Assembly (NCBI GenBank): GCA_938048455.1
Contig: CALIUY010000022.1
Span: 62,001-126,000, forward strand
DNA: 64,000 bases
Reading direction: 5' to 3'
From: an uncultured Desulfobacterales bacterium
Lineage (GTDB): Bacteria > Desulfobacterota > Desulfobacteria > Desulfobacterales > SpSt-501
Below the pieces are notes generated by a model. The model worked only from the letters and a program-made list of their open reading frames with translations, was not told the DNA's origin and made no database searches. Both the position numbers and the translations under genes were made by a program. Shown one piece after another: positions 25,731 to 34,797 of this stretch. Position 1 is the first letter of the stretch; each line of letters begins with the position of its first letter.

Positions 25731-28001
25731 TCATTCCGCTGCCCCGGGCTGCAGCCTCCGGCGCCGGTGTCCCCGGATCAGACGGACGAGAAGGATGCAC
25801 AGGATCAAAAGCAGCGCGAGCAGGATTCCCAGGGCGAGCAGGGGATGCGTATTGATGAAGTTCTGCAGCGCCGGCATTCTTCCGGGAACCCCGATGAAGT
25901 AAGTCGGCCCCAGCGTGAAGGCGAGCGTTTCGGGGCGCGGAGCGTCGAGACGCAGGAGCACGAGATCCCCCTGGACGGCCGCCTGGACCGAGGGTTCCCA
26001 AAGGATGCGCCCCAGCCGGGCCAGGCCGGCGGCGTCATCGCTCGCCAGCAGGGTGACGGTGCGGCCGGCGGCGTTCGGGTGCTGGAATTGCATCATCGCC
26101 CCGCGGCCTGCGCCCAAAGCCCCGGCGAGGTCGACCTGCACCGGGTGGTGGGTGGTTGCGTCCGAGGAGTGAAAGGGTGCCGAGGCCTGGGGCCGCGGCG
26201 GTCGGGACCAGAAGTCGACCGGCTCGGAAACATGGGGCCGGGGTCGGGGTTGCAGGGGAAAGGTGAGGCGCATCGGGTCCAGGCAGCGCAAGGGGGCGGC
26301 GGCCAGAAGCGGGTCGGGAATCGAGGAAAGCGGGCCGACGACCAGCAGATCCCGGTCCGCGGGGATCGCCTCGGGAGCGATCGTCCAGCCTGCGGCGAAA
26401 GGCGGATAGCCCAGTTTCTGAGCGCAGATCGCGACGGCGTTCACGGCGGCCTCGGCCGCCGCAGGGGTCTTTTCCGTCAGAACCACGGCGGCTTCTCTCA
26501 GGTCGGGCCAGCGTCCGAGCGGGAAGGCGTCCTGGAAGAAGAGATCCAGGCGCGGCATGCGGCTCCAGAAGGGCGCCTCGGGGAGGATGACGGCGGAGTC
26601 GTCGAACACGGTCAACCGCAGGTTTTCGGTCTGGATGAGCGTGCACTTGTCGGTGTGCAGCGGGGTCAGCTCCGCCTTGAGGCTCAAACGATTCAGGCCG
26701 CTCTTGAAGGAGGAGAAGGGGATGTCGATGCGGTAGCCCTTGAAATAGTCTCCCTTCGGGTTGTCCAGGCGCACGGCGGAGATGAATTTCCCGTTGAGCA
26801 GGATGTTGAGCACCGAGTCCGAGCGCATGGCGGCGTCGTAGGCCATATGCAGGATGACGCTCACGAAAGCGTTGGCGGCGAGATGCAGCCCGGCGGGCAG
26901 CCGCAGCTCCAGATCGAGAGGAGGCGGGGAGATGTGCAGAAACTCCGTGGTGGGTTTTCCGAGGCTGGCGAAGGTGTAGGTCTTGCCGGGAGAGAGGCCG
27001 CGTTGGACGCTGTGCTCTTCCACTTCGGGCAGACGCACGGCCTCGATGCGGGTTGAGGCCGTGTCGGGAAGCGGATAGGAAAGCGAGGCGAAGGCGCGGC
27101 AGGCGGTCTCGAGCTCCGGGGCGGTTGCCCCGGTCACCAGGACCAGGGCATGGGCCGGGTCGAAGGCGATGGGCGTCTCCCCCGGTCTCGGCTCCGGCCG
27201 GAGCTCCGGAAGGTGCTCGACCCGGATCTCCGCTCCGGAGGCAGAAGCGGTCCTCGCCGCCTGCGGCAACCGCGAGGCGAGCTCATGCCGCAGGCCGATC
27301 ACGATGTTGTCGACGCCGGGCCGGAGGCTTGCGCCGAGGGTGATCTGCGGCGCACGGTAAGCGTAGCGCAGGGCGATGCCGGAGGCCACGACCGAGGCCG
27401 CCCGGAGGGAGGCGGGGGTGAGTTCGGGAACCACCAGGTGGACGCGGGTGTCGAAAGCGTTTCGCGGGTCGAAGAGAAAATCGGCGATGGCCGATACGCG
27501 AAGCGGCACCGGGTTCGGCTCCAGCTCGAAGAAGATCTGAGCCTCCTCCAGGTTGAGCCACGTCCACAGCTCGGGAGCGAAGGGATCCTCGCATTCCTCT
27601 TCGGTGTAGTGCTGCGCGACCCAGAAAGTGCACTCGTTGTACCCCGGAAGCAAAAGCTCCGGCGGCAGCGGCACGGTGACCTCCCCTTCCGGGGTGTCGG
27701 GGTTGAGGCGGACCTGGGCGAGCGGCCGCTCCTGCAGGGTGAAAACCAAACGCGAGATCCGGGCGATGAGCGCCGAGGAGTTGACATAGGAAAACCGCAG
27801 CAGGGCCCGGCGCACCTTCCAGCGCTCGGGGATCGGCAAGCGGAAGGAAAAGCGGTCCGTTGCGCCGCGAAGCTGCTGGTTTTGCACGGGAGCGATCTCC
27901 GGCAAGGGCACGCGCACGGTGACGGCGGCCTCCGCAGAGAAGAACGCCGCCCCGAAACCGCACATGGACAAGATCACCCCCACCGCCAGCCGCGATTTCA
28001 T
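25731..28001 (-). CDS. bcsB: Cellulose synthase regulatory subunit BcsB
   Basis: 756 residues. A signal sequence is followed by the BcsB carbohydrate-binding and flavodoxin-like domains. Motifs include VPLPEIAPVQNQQLRGA near the N-terminus, LPPELLLPGYNECTFW and FINTHPLLALGILL before the single C-terminal helix and a basic tail (RGHRRRR). BcsB is the periplasmic partner of the catalytic BcsA, and the C-terminal helix packs against it. No bcsA lies before it: the next gene upstream is the divergent mrp. Confidence 0.93.
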   Translation of the reverse strand: MKSRLAVGVILSMCGFGAAFFSAEAAVTVRVPLPEIAPVQNQQLRGATDRFSFRLPIPERWKVRRALLRFSYVNSSALIARISRLVFTLQERPLAQVRLNPDTPEGEVTVPLPPELLLPGYNECTFWVAQHYTEEECEDPFAPELWTWLNLEEAQIFFELEPNPVPLRVSAIADFLFDPRNAFDTRVHLVVPELTPASLRAASVVASGIALRYAYRAPQITLGASLRPGVDNIVIGLRHELASRLPQAARTASASGAEIRVEHLPELRPEPRPGETPIAFDPAHALVLVTGATAPELETACRAFASLSYPLPDTASTRIEAVRLPEVEEHSVQRGLSPGKTYTFASLGKPTTEFLHISPPPLDLELRLPAGLHLAANAFVSVILHMAYDAAMRSDSVLNILLNGKFISAVRLDNPKGDYFKGYRIDIPFSSFKSGLNRLSLKAELTPLHTDKCTLIQTENLRLTVFDDSAVILPEAPFWSRMPRLDLFFQDAFPLGRWPDLREAAVVLTEKTPAAAEAAVNAVAICAQKLGYPPFAAGWTIAPEAIPADRDLLVVGPLSSIPDPLLAAAPLRCLDPMRLTFPLQPRPRPHVSEPVDFWSRPPRPQASAPFHSSDATTHHPVQVDLAGALGAGRGAMMQFQHPNAAGRTVTLLASDDAAGLARLGRILWEPSVQAAVQGDLVLLRLDAPRPETLAFTLGPTYFIGVPGRMPALQNFINTHPLLALGILLALLLILCILLVRLIRGHRRRRLQPGAAE

Positions 28002-28134
28002 GAGCTGCTTCGACCGCCTTTCCGAGAACCCGAATTCCCCGATTCCTGAATGCCTCTGAAAATACGTATGCTACCATAGATCGCCCCGATCCGACAAGTC
28101 CAGAGGAATCCCACCGCCGGCGCGGGACCGGCTC

Positions 28135-28162
28135 TTGACAAGTCCGCCCGACAGGTTACTTC
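28135..28162 (+). promoter_or_regulatory. Possible promoter for the Mrp ATPase gene
   Basis: A perfect TTGACA (28135-28140) lies in the 213-bp bcsB/mrp divergent gap. TACTTC (28157-28162) is 16 bp further on and is a poor -10. I saw no convincing -10/-35 pair for bcsB in the same gap. Confidence 0.4.
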
Positions 28163-28214
28163 TTTGCCGGCTGCTTGCCGCTGACCCGGTTCTTCAGGAC
28201 GGAAGGAGACGCCC

Positions 28215-29087
28215 ATGGCTGAAATTCTCGATCGGATGCCTTCCTCCCCCGAGGCGATCCGCAACGAGCAGGAAAAGGCGATCGCCCGCTCGCTGGCGCG
28301 CATCCGCCACAAGCTTCTGGTGATGAGCGGAAAGGGCGGAGTCGGAAAAACCAGCACCGCCGTGAACCTGGCGCTCACCCTCGCCGCGCGGGGCAAGCGT
28401 ATCGGCCTGATGGACGTCGACCTGCACGGCCCGGACGTGCCGCGCATGCTCGGCCTCTCCGGAACCCCGGAGGTGAACGCGGAGCGCAAACTCAACCCGC
28501 TGCGCGTCTCGGATACCCTGGCCGCGATCTCCATGGAATCTTTTCTCCCCGGCCGCGACGACGCCGTGATCTGGCGCGGGCCGCTGAAGTTTTCGGCCAT
28601 CCGTCAGTTCATCGGCGACGTGGAATGGGGCGATCTCGATTTTTTGATCATGGATGCCCCCCCCGGCACGGGCGACGAGCCGCTTACGGTCGCCCAGCAG
28701 GTCCCCGAGGCGCGCGCCGTCATCGTCACCACGCCCCAGGAGGTGGCCCTCGCCGACGTGCGCAAGTCGATCAATTTCTGCCGCACGGTGAAGATGGCGA
28801 TCCTGGGGTTGATCGAGAACATGAGCGGCTTCGCCTGTCCGCACTGCGGCAAACCGGTCGATCTCTTCGGATCCGGCGGAGGAGAGCGCACCTGCCGGGA
28901 AATGGGCATCGCCTTCCTCGGGCGCATCCCGCTCGACCCGCGGATGGTGGACTGCGCGGACCGGGGCCGCTCGTTCATCGCAAGCTTCCCGGATTCGCCC
29001 GTGAGCCGTGCGCTGGAGGCCGTCGCCGACCGGATTGTCGCCGCAACCGATTCCGGGAATCGACCGCCGGATTCCTCCGCCGGTTAG
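28215..29087 (+). CDS. Mrp/NBP35-type P-loop Fe-S cluster carrier ATPase
   Basis: 290 residues. The deviant Walker A is SGKGGVGKTS at 38-47. MDVDLHGPDVPRMLG and DAPPGTGDEPLTV follow. C208 and C211 (ACPHCGK) are the paired cysteines that bridge a [4Fe-4S] cluster in the homodimer. It carries Fe-S clusters to apo-proteins, which fits with the Fe-S enzymes nearby. AAGGAG precedes the ATG. Its last 4 bp overlap the convergent aminotransferase. Confidence 0.95.
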   Translation: MAEILDRMPSSPEAIRNEQEKAIARSLARIRHKLLVMSGKGGVGKTSTAVNLALTLAARGKRIGLMDVDLHGPDVPRMLGLSGTPEVNAERKLNPLRVSDTLAAISMESFLPGRDDAVIWRGPLKFSAIRQFIGDVEWGDLDFLIMDAPPGTGDEPLTVAQQVPEARAVIVTTPQEVALADVRKSINFCRTVKMAILGLIENMSGFACPHCGKPVDLFGSGGGERTCREMGIAFLGRIPLDPRMVDCADRGRSFIASFPDSPVSRALEAVADRIVAATDSGNRPPDSSAG

Positions 29088-30271
29088 CCGCCTTGCGCGG
29101 CGCACGCCCTTTCCCGTGCGCGGCGGAACCCCTCCCGGGCCGCCAGGATCGTCTTCTCGGGGACGGCGAACGAGAGGCGGAAATGCCCCGGAACGCCGAA
29201 AGCGCATCCCGGGCTGGCGAGAATCCTCTCCTCGCGCAGCAGTGCGGTAAAGCGCCGGTCATCGGCGAGCGGGCTGCGGGGGAAGACGTAGAAAGCGCCC
29301 TCGGGGGGAACGAAGTCGTAGCCCGCCGCTTCCAACACCTCGCAGATGGACGTTCTTCGTCGCTCGTAGTGCGCGGTATCGACGCGGATTCCTCCGGCGC
29401 GGGCGATCGCGCGCTGGAAAAGCGCGGGTGCGTGAACCACCATCATGGAGTTGACGGCCGAGGCCGCCTCCACCACGTGCGCAGCGTCCTCGGCCGCGGG
29501 GTGAACCGCGAGGTAGCCCAGACGCTCCCCGGCCAGGCCCAGCTCCTTGGAAAAGGAATTGACGAGAATGCTGTGGGCGTAAGCCGGAAAGACGGGCGCG
29601 ACCGCCGCGCCGAAGGTGATCGTGCGGTAGGGTTCGTCGGCGAGGAGATAGAGGCGCCGGTGGAGCCGGGAACTTGCTTCTTCGAGCACCGCTCCGAGCG
29701 CCTCGAGCTCGGCGGGGGTGTAAACGGCGCCGCTCGGGTTGTTGGGCGAGTTGATGAGGATGACCCGCGTCTTCGGTCTCAACACGGCGGCGATCGCCTC
29801 CGGGTCGAGGTGAAAGCGTCGGTCGGTTGCCGCCGCGACCAGGCGGGCGCCGGCGAGAAAGGCGTAGTTTTCGTAGCCCACGAAATAGGGCGCGGGGACG
29901 ACCAACTCGTCTCCGGGTTCGCAGAGCGTGCGCAGGAGCACATTCAGGGCCCCCGAGGCGCCGGCGGTCATGACCACCGCTTGGGGGGGGACCTCGATTC
30001 CCTGCTCGGCCGAAAGCCTTTCGGCCACGGCGGCGCGCGCCTCCGGAAGGCCGGCCACGGGGGCGTAGCCGTGATCGAGGGCGGGGTCGGCCACCAGCCC
30101 GCGAAGAAGCCCGCGGAAGGTTTCCGGCGGCGGGGCGTCGGGGTTGCCGAGCGAAAAGTCGTAGACCCCCTCGGCGCCGAAGCGTTCTTTCATCCGGTGT
30201 CCCTCTTCGAACATGTCCCGGATCACCGCAAAGGCGGCGAGCCGGGAGGCGATCGGCGGGGCGATCGGCAT
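29084..30271 (-). CDS. Class I/II pyridoxal-phosphate aminotransferase
   Basis: 395 residues. It has DFSLGNPDAPPPE, the PLP contacts NSPNNPSGAVYTP and ADEPYRTI, the Schiff-base lysine in NSFSKELGLAGERLGY, and the substrate-carboxylate Arg in HFRLSFAVPEK. It belongs to the aspartate/alanine aminotransferase group I-gamma type; the amino donor is not known. AAAGGAGG precedes the ATG. Confidence 0.92.
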   Translation of the reverse strand: MPIAPPIASRLAAFAVIRDMFEEGHRMKERFGAEGVYDFSLGNPDAPPPETFRGLLRGLVADPALDHGYAPVAGLPEARAAVAERLSAEQGIEVPPQAVVMTAGASGALNVLLRTLCEPGDELVVPAPYFVGYENYAFLAGARLVAAATDRRFHLDPEAIAAVLRPKTRVILINSPNNPSGAVYTPAELEALGAVLEEASSRLHRRLYLLADEPYRTITFGAAVAPVFPAYAHSILVNSFSKELGLAGERLGYLAVHPAAEDAAHVVEAASAVNSMMVVHAPALFQRAIARAGGIRVDTAHYERRRTSICEVLEAAGYDFVPPEGAFYVFPRSPLADDRRFTALLREERILASPGCAFGVPGHFRLSFAVPEKTILAAREGFRRARERACAAQGG

Positions 30272-30336
30272 TGTTTGCAGCCTCCTTTCACCGGCCGGCG
30301 CCCGATGCGGTCGGGGCCGGCGGATCTTATCGGGAA

Positions 30337-30365
30337 GGGCTAACCCAAAACGGCCTCGGGCTCAA
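30337..30365 (-). promoter_or_regulatory. Possible promoter for the aminotransferase gene
   Basis: Minus strand TTGAGC (30365-30360), 17 bp, TAGCCC (30342-30337). It lies in the 195-bp divergent gap shared with the aldehyde oxidoreductase promoter. Weak -10. Confidence 0.35.
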
Positions 30366-30374
30366 GGGGCGCTA

Positions 30375-30403
30375 TTGACAGGGCCCATCCCCCCCGCTAA
30401 ACC
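30375..30403 (+). promoter_or_regulatory. Candidate promoter for the aldehyde:ferredoxin oxidoreductase gene
   Basis: TTGACA (30375-30380), 17 bp, TAAACC (30398-30403). The leader to the ATG at 30467 is about 57 nt. Confidence 0.55.
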
Positions 30404-30466
30404 GTTCGGATCGGGATTCGAAACATCCCGTTCGACGTCCAAAGCCGCCAGGGAGGAAAAGAAGAC

Positions 30467-32404
30467 ATGGCCAAAGGAATGACCGGGAAAATCCTGCATG
30501 TCGACCTCACGGACCGCCGGATCGAGATCGAGGAGCCGGGTGAGCTCTTCTACCGGCGTCTTCTGGGGGGCCGCGGCATCGGCTATCACTACCTGCTGCG
30601 CGACATGCCGCCGCGGACGGACGCCTTTTCGCCCGCCAACGTCTTCACCCTGGCGACGGGGGTGATGACCGGAGCCCCGCTTGCGGCCTCCTGCCGCTTC
30701 GCCGCCGTGGGCAAATCGCCGCTCACCGGGGCGGCGGGGGAGTCCGAGGCGGCCGGCTTCTTCGGTCCCGAATTGAAGAAGGCGGGCTTCGACGCCGTCG
30801 TCTTCCGCGGCGCCTCCGAAGCGCCGGTCTACCTCTGGGTGACGGAGGGTCGGGCCGAGATCCGCGACGCGCGGGCGTTCGCCTTCCTCGAGACCCGCGA
30901 GGTGGAAGATGCGATCCGCAGCGAACTGGGCAGCGACAAGATCCGCGTCGCCCAGGCCGGGCCGGCGGGCATGCGCCGCGTGCGCTTCGCCAACATCACC
31001 AACAACCTCGGTCATTTCAACGGCCGAAACGGCTTCGGTGCGGTGATGGGTTCGAAGAACCTGCGGGCCGTCGCCGCGCTCGGGACCTCGGAGATCGAAT
31101 TCCACGATGCGGAATCCCTGCGGCGGACGGCGACCGATTACGCCAAGACCTTCCGTCGGAATCCGGCCGGGGAGGCGCTCTACACCTACGGAACGACCGT
31201 CTTTCCCGAGATCCTCTCCGCCGCGGGCGGGCTGCCGGTGAACCATTTCCGCGAAAGCGCCCTCGAGGATGCCTCGCCGCTCGGCGGCGACCGCTATAAC
31301 GAGCTGCTGCTCAAACGGCGCAAGGGCTGCCATGCCTGCCCCATCATGTGCAAGCGGGTCATCGCTCTCGAGGATCCGGTCTACGGCGTCGATCCGCGCT
31401 ACGGCGGACCCGAGTACGAGACGATCGCCGCTCTGGGCAGCAACCTGAAGATCCTCGATCTGCGGGCCGTCGCCAAGGGAAACGAGATCTGCAACCGCTA
31501 CGGCATGGACACCATCACCGCGGGGATGACGATCGCCTTCGCCTGCGAGTGTTTCGAAAAGGGGATCCTCACCGCCGCGGACACCGACGGCCTCGAACTT
31601 CGCTTCGGCGATCCGGCGCTCGTGCTGCGACTGCTCGAGATGATCGGGCGACGCGAAGGCTTCGGGGAGGTTCTCGCCGAGGGATCGGCGCGGCTTGCCC
31701 GGCGTCTGAATCTCGAGGACGCCGATTTCTGCCTGTGCGTCAAGGGCCAGGAGCTCGCCCTCCACGACCCGCGGATCAAAGCCGGGGTCGGCATGGGCTA
31801 TGCGCTCTGCACTTACGGCGCCGACCACATGGATGCGCCCCACGACCCCTCCTTCGTGGACCCCGAATCTTTCTCCTTCCGTTCCGTGGGCGTCTTGGGC
31901 ATCCACCAGCCCATGCCCGCCACGGCGCTCAACGCCGACAAAGTACGCGCTTTCGTTCTGCTTGAGCGCTACTGGCGCATGCTCGATTCCCTGGGGCTGT
32001 GCGTCTTCGGCTTCGCCCCGCGCGGGGTGATGCCGATTCCCACCCTGGTCGAGTGCATCCGCGCCGTAACGGGCTGGGAGACAAGCCTCCTCGATCTCAT
32101 GCAATCGGCCGAGCGCGGCTCGCTTCTCGCCCGCGCCTTCAACGCCCGGGAGGGTTTCACGCCGCGCGACGACCGGCTGCCGGGGCGGATCTTCGATCCC
32201 AAGCCGAACGGGCCGGGGGCGGGAAAGCAAATCTTCTCCCCCGAGGATTTCGCCAAGGCCCTCCAAACCTATTACGCGATCGCGGGCGTCGATCCGGCTA
32301 CGGGCCGGCCCACGGACGCCAAGCTCCTCGAGGCAGGTCTGGAATGGGTGGCGGAGCTGCTCGCACGGGATTCCGAGGCGCCGCGGACGGGTCCCCGCCG
32401 CTGA
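30467..32404 (+). CDS. Aldehyde:ferredoxin oxidoreductase (tungstopterin family)
   Basis: 645 residues, typical for AOR (about 600-620) with a modest C-terminal extension. The N-terminal domain has GRGIGYHYL and ASCRFAAVGKSPLTGAAGES. The [4Fe-4S] ligands are C288, C291, C295 (CHACPIMC) and C512 (DSLGLCVF). It oxidises aldehydes to acids with ferredoxin as acceptor, using a bis-pyranopterin tungsten cofactor, or works in reverse. The substrate is not predictable. The ATG follows a GGGAGG site. The next gene overlaps or abuts its stop. Confidence 0.95.
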   Translation: MAKGMTGKILHVDLTDRRIEIEEPGELFYRRLLGGRGIGYHYLLRDMPPRTDAFSPANVFTLATGVMTGAPLAASCRFAAVGKSPLTGAAGESEAAGFFGPELKKAGFDAVVFRGASEAPVYLWVTEGRAEIRDARAFAFLETREVEDAIRSELGSDKIRVAQAGPAGMRRVRFANITNNLGHFNGRNGFGAVMGSKNLRAVAALGTSEIEFHDAESLRRTATDYAKTFRRNPAGEALYTYGTTVFPEILSAAGGLPVNHFRESALEDASPLGGDRYNELLLKRRKGCHACPIMCKRVIALEDPVYGVDPRYGGPEYETIAALGSNLKILDLRAVAKGNEICNRYGMDTITAGMTIAFACECFEKGILTAADTDGLELRFGDPALVLRLLEMIGRREGFGEVLAEGSARLARRLNLEDADFCLCVKGQELALHDPRIKAGVGMGYALCTYGADHMDAPHDPSFVDPESFSFRSVGVLGIHQPMPATALNADKVRAFVLLERYWRMLDSLGLCVFGFAPRGVMPIPTLVECIRAVTGWETSLLDLMQSAERGSLLARAFNAREGFTPRDDRLPGRIFDPKPNGPGAGKQIFSPEDFAKALQTYYAIAGVDPATGRPTDAKLLEAGLEWVAELLARDSEAPRTGPRR

Positions 32405-33495
32405 AGCCGGATCGGCCGGGGCGCTCCGGATCGGAGAACGGCCGCCGGGGTTCCGTCCGCCTTCTCACCCTGGGCGGCGGCAGCGGGCAGTTCGCCCTGC
32501 TCGCCGGGCTGCGTGATCTGCCCGGAATCGAGATCACCGCCGTCGTTTCCATGGTCGACAGCGGCGGCAGCACGGGGAGGCTGCGCGACGAGTTCGGGAT
32601 CCTTCCCCCCGGCGACATCCTCAAGTGCATCGTCGCCCTTTCCCCCCACCGGGAAATGGCCCGCACGCTCCTGCTCAAGCGCTTCGTCGAGGATCGCCGG
32701 CTGAAAGGGCACAATGCCGGCAACATGCTCCTCACCATGCTCAGCCGGTACGCCGGCAGCTTCGCCGCCGGCGTGCAGGCCCTGGCCGAAATCCTCGACG
32801 TTCGCGGTCGCATCCTTCCGGTCACGGTGGACCCCGCCACCCTCGTGGCGGAGTTGACCGACGGCAGCCGCGTGTTCGGCGAAAAGGCGATCGACGTCCC
32901 GCGCGGTTTGCAGCGCGAAAAGATCCGCGAGGTCTTTCTCGTCCCTCACCACAGCGAAGCCGTCTCGGTCTATCCGCCGGTGATCGACGCCGCCTGGTGG
33001 GCGGACTACATCCTGATCGGACCGGGGGATCTCTTCACCAGCATCCTTGCGGCGCTTATCGTCCCCGGTGTCGCCGACGCCCTGCGACGCTCTCAGGGCC
33101 GGATTCTGTACATCCTGAACCTCATGACCAAGTTCGGAGAAACCGACCGCTTTCGGGGCCGGGATTTCGTCGAACGGCTGGAGGCGGCTCTCGGGCGCGC
33201 GGTGGACGGCGTCATCGCCAATCGGCGCCGTCCGCCGGAGGCGCTCCTGCAGGCCTACCGCCGCCAGAAGGCCGAATTCGTGGAAGTGGACCCCGGCGAG
33301 GACTTCTGGAAGAAACGACGGCTTTACGTCGGCGATCTGCTCGACACCGCGGGCGGGATCGTGCGGCACGATTCGGCGAAGCTGGCGGCGCTGATCGGCG
33401 GCATCATCGCCCCGGCCTCGCCCGCCGGTAAAGGCGCGGAAAGGAAAACGCGATGCGCATCCGCACGGCGACCCTCGAGACGAACTGCGAAGTGA
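32344..33495 (+). CDS. yvcK: YvcK/CofD-like gluconeogenesis factor
   Basis: The protein has VRLLTLGGGSGQFALLAGL, VVSMVDSGGSTGRLRDEFG, PGDILKCI, GHNAGNMLL and IGPGDLFTSILAAL, all typical of the YvcK/CofD-like family (UPF0052). YvcK binds UDP-sugars and is needed for growth on gluconeogenic carbon and for cell-wall synthesis in Bacillus. The start is ambiguous. The only in-frame ATG nearby, at 32344, lies 61 bp inside the preceding gene. A CTG at 32401 overlaps that stop and gives a more family-like N-terminus. The ATG is used here (383 residues). The C-terminus overlaps the next gene by 43 bp. Confidence 0.85.
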   Translation: MGGGAARTGFRGAADGSPPLKPDRPGRSGSENGRRGSVRLLTLGGGSGQFALLAGLRDLPGIEITAVVSMVDSGGSTGRLRDEFGILPPGDILKCIVALSPHREMARTLLLKRFVEDRRLKGHNAGNMLLTMLSRYAGSFAAGVQALAEILDVRGRILPVTVDPATLVAELTDGSRVFGEKAIDVPRGLQREKIREVFLVPHHSEAVSVYPPVIDAAWWADYILIGPGDLFTSILAALIVPGVADALRRSQGRILYILNLMTKFGETDRFRGRDFVERLEAALGRAVDGVIANRRRPPEALLQAYRRQKAEFVEVDPGEDFWKKRRLYVGDLLDTAGGIVRHDSAKLAALIGGIIAPASPAGKGAERKTRCASARRPSRRTAK

Positions 33496-34250
33496 GCGGC
33501 CCGCGGGACGCCCCCGTCGTCCTGCTCAGCCACGCGTTAGGGACGAGCCTCCATCTCTGGGATCCGCAACTGGCGGCCCTCGAGTCCCGCTTCCGCGTGG
33601 TGCGCTACGACATCCGCGGCCACGGGGAAAGCGAAGTCCCCCCCGCGCCGTACTCGCTCGCCGGACTCGCCGCCGATGCGATCGCCCTGCTCGATGCGCT
33701 CGGGGTGGCGCAGGCGAGCTTTGCGGGGATCTCCTTGGGAGGCATGATCGGTCAGGTGATGGCGCTGCGGCATCCCGGACGGATCGTACGCCTGATCCTC
33801 GGGGACACGAGCGCCCGGATTCCGCCCGAAGGGACGCAGGCCCTGCGGGAGCGCATCGCGCTGGCGCGCCGCGGAGGGATGGCCGCGCTGGTCGAGGCGA
33901 CGCTTGCGCGCTGGTTCACACCGCGGTTTCTTGCAGCCGAGGGGCCGGGGGTGGCCATGATCCGGCATCTGTTCCTGCGGACGCCGGTCGAGGGCTACGT
34001 CGGCTGTGCGGAGGCGATCTGCGGGCTCGATCTGCTGGGCGAGCTGCCGCGTATCGGCCTTCCCACACTGATCGTGGTCGGCGAGGAGGATCCCGGCACT
34101 CCGGTGGCGGCGGCGCAGGCGATCCACGAGCGGATCGCGGGGTCGCGTCTGGAGATCCTCCCCTCGGCCTCGCACCTGGCCAACGTCGAGCAGGCGGAGC
34201 GTTTCAACCGGCTGCTGCTCGAGTTTCTGGAGGCGGCCCCGGCGGCCTGA
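33453..34250 (+). CDS. Alpha/beta hydrolase (3-oxoadipate enol-lactonase-like)
   Basis: 265 residues. The oxyanion region is LLSHALGTSLHLWDPQL, the nucleophile elbow is FAGISLGGMIGQ (Ser), then GEEDPGTPVA (acid) and SASHLANVEQAE (His). The overall form is that of PcaD-like enol-lactonases. No aromatic-degradation genes are nearby, so the substrate is open. It starts 43 bp before the yvcK stop. Confidence 0.88.
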   Translation: MRIRTATLETNCEVSGPRDAPVVLLSHALGTSLHLWDPQLAALESRFRVVRYDIRGHGESEVPPAPYSLAGLAADAIALLDALGVAQASFAGISLGGMIGQVMALRHPGRIVRLILGDTSARIPPEGTQALRERIALARRGGMAALVEATLARWFTPRFLAAEGPGVAMIRHLFLRTPVEGYVGCAEAICGLDLLGELPRIGLPTLIVVGEEDPGTPVAAAQAIHERIAGSRLEILPSASHLANVEQAERFNRLLLEFLEAAPAA

Positions 34251-34268
34251 GGAACCGCGCTTTCCGTC

Positions 34269-34781
34269 TCATCGATCTCCGCTTTTGCCGGAGAGCAGCT
34301 CGGCGATGCGCCGCCGGATGAGATCGGCCAGCGCCTCGGCTTCCTGGCGCCCGAAGGGGGCGACGCTGCGGGCGAGATCCTCCACCCGCTCCTCGGCAAG
34401 ATCGGTCATCTTGCTCACCAGGAAGGCGTCGATCTCGGCGTCCTCGAAGCGCAGGCCGCAGGCGCCCACGGCGCCGACGAACTCCTCGCCGGCGAAAATC
34501 GGAACCACGATCTTGATCATCCCCGCGTCGCACTCCTCGATCACCGGCTCGCGCGTGCGTGCGGCCTGGGCGGCGAGGTTCATGTGCGCGGGCGCGCAGA
34601 TGAAGCTCTGGCCTTTGTCGGTGTCCTTGACCGCCGGGCACAGGCGATTCGCCCAGCGCTTTTCGGGCAGGATGCGGTAGCCGCGCGGGTCGAAGACGCT
34701 GACATCCATCCCTGATCGTGCGTGGAGTTCCTCCTCGAGCGCCCGCCATCCTTCCAGGGGCGCCAGATCGGTCAAGGTCAT
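34269..34781 (-). CDS. Stand-alone PocR-domain sensory protein
   Basis: 170 residues that match the PocR ligand-binding domain. A Trp near the N-terminus (EGWRALEEEL) is followed by VSVFDPRGYRI, conserved cysteines in RLCPAVKDTDKGQSFIC, ECDAGMIKIVVPIF and FVGAVGACGLR. PocR domains sense small hydrocarbon derivatives (propanediol in PocR itself) and are normally fused to AraC-type or kinase domains. No output domain is present here. It lies 16 bp downstream of oleD on the same strand, at the end of the ole operon. Confidence 0.82.
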   Translation of the reverse strand: MTLTDLAPLEGWRALEEELHARSGMDVSVFDPRGYRILPEKRWANRLCPAVKDTDKGQSFICAPAHMNLAAQAARTREPVIEECDAGMIKIVVPIFAGEEFVGAVGACGLRFEDAEIDAFLVSKMTDLAEERVEDLARSVAPFGRQEAEALADLIRRRIAELLSGKSGDR

Positions 34782-34797
34782 TGCTGTTCTCCTCGGT

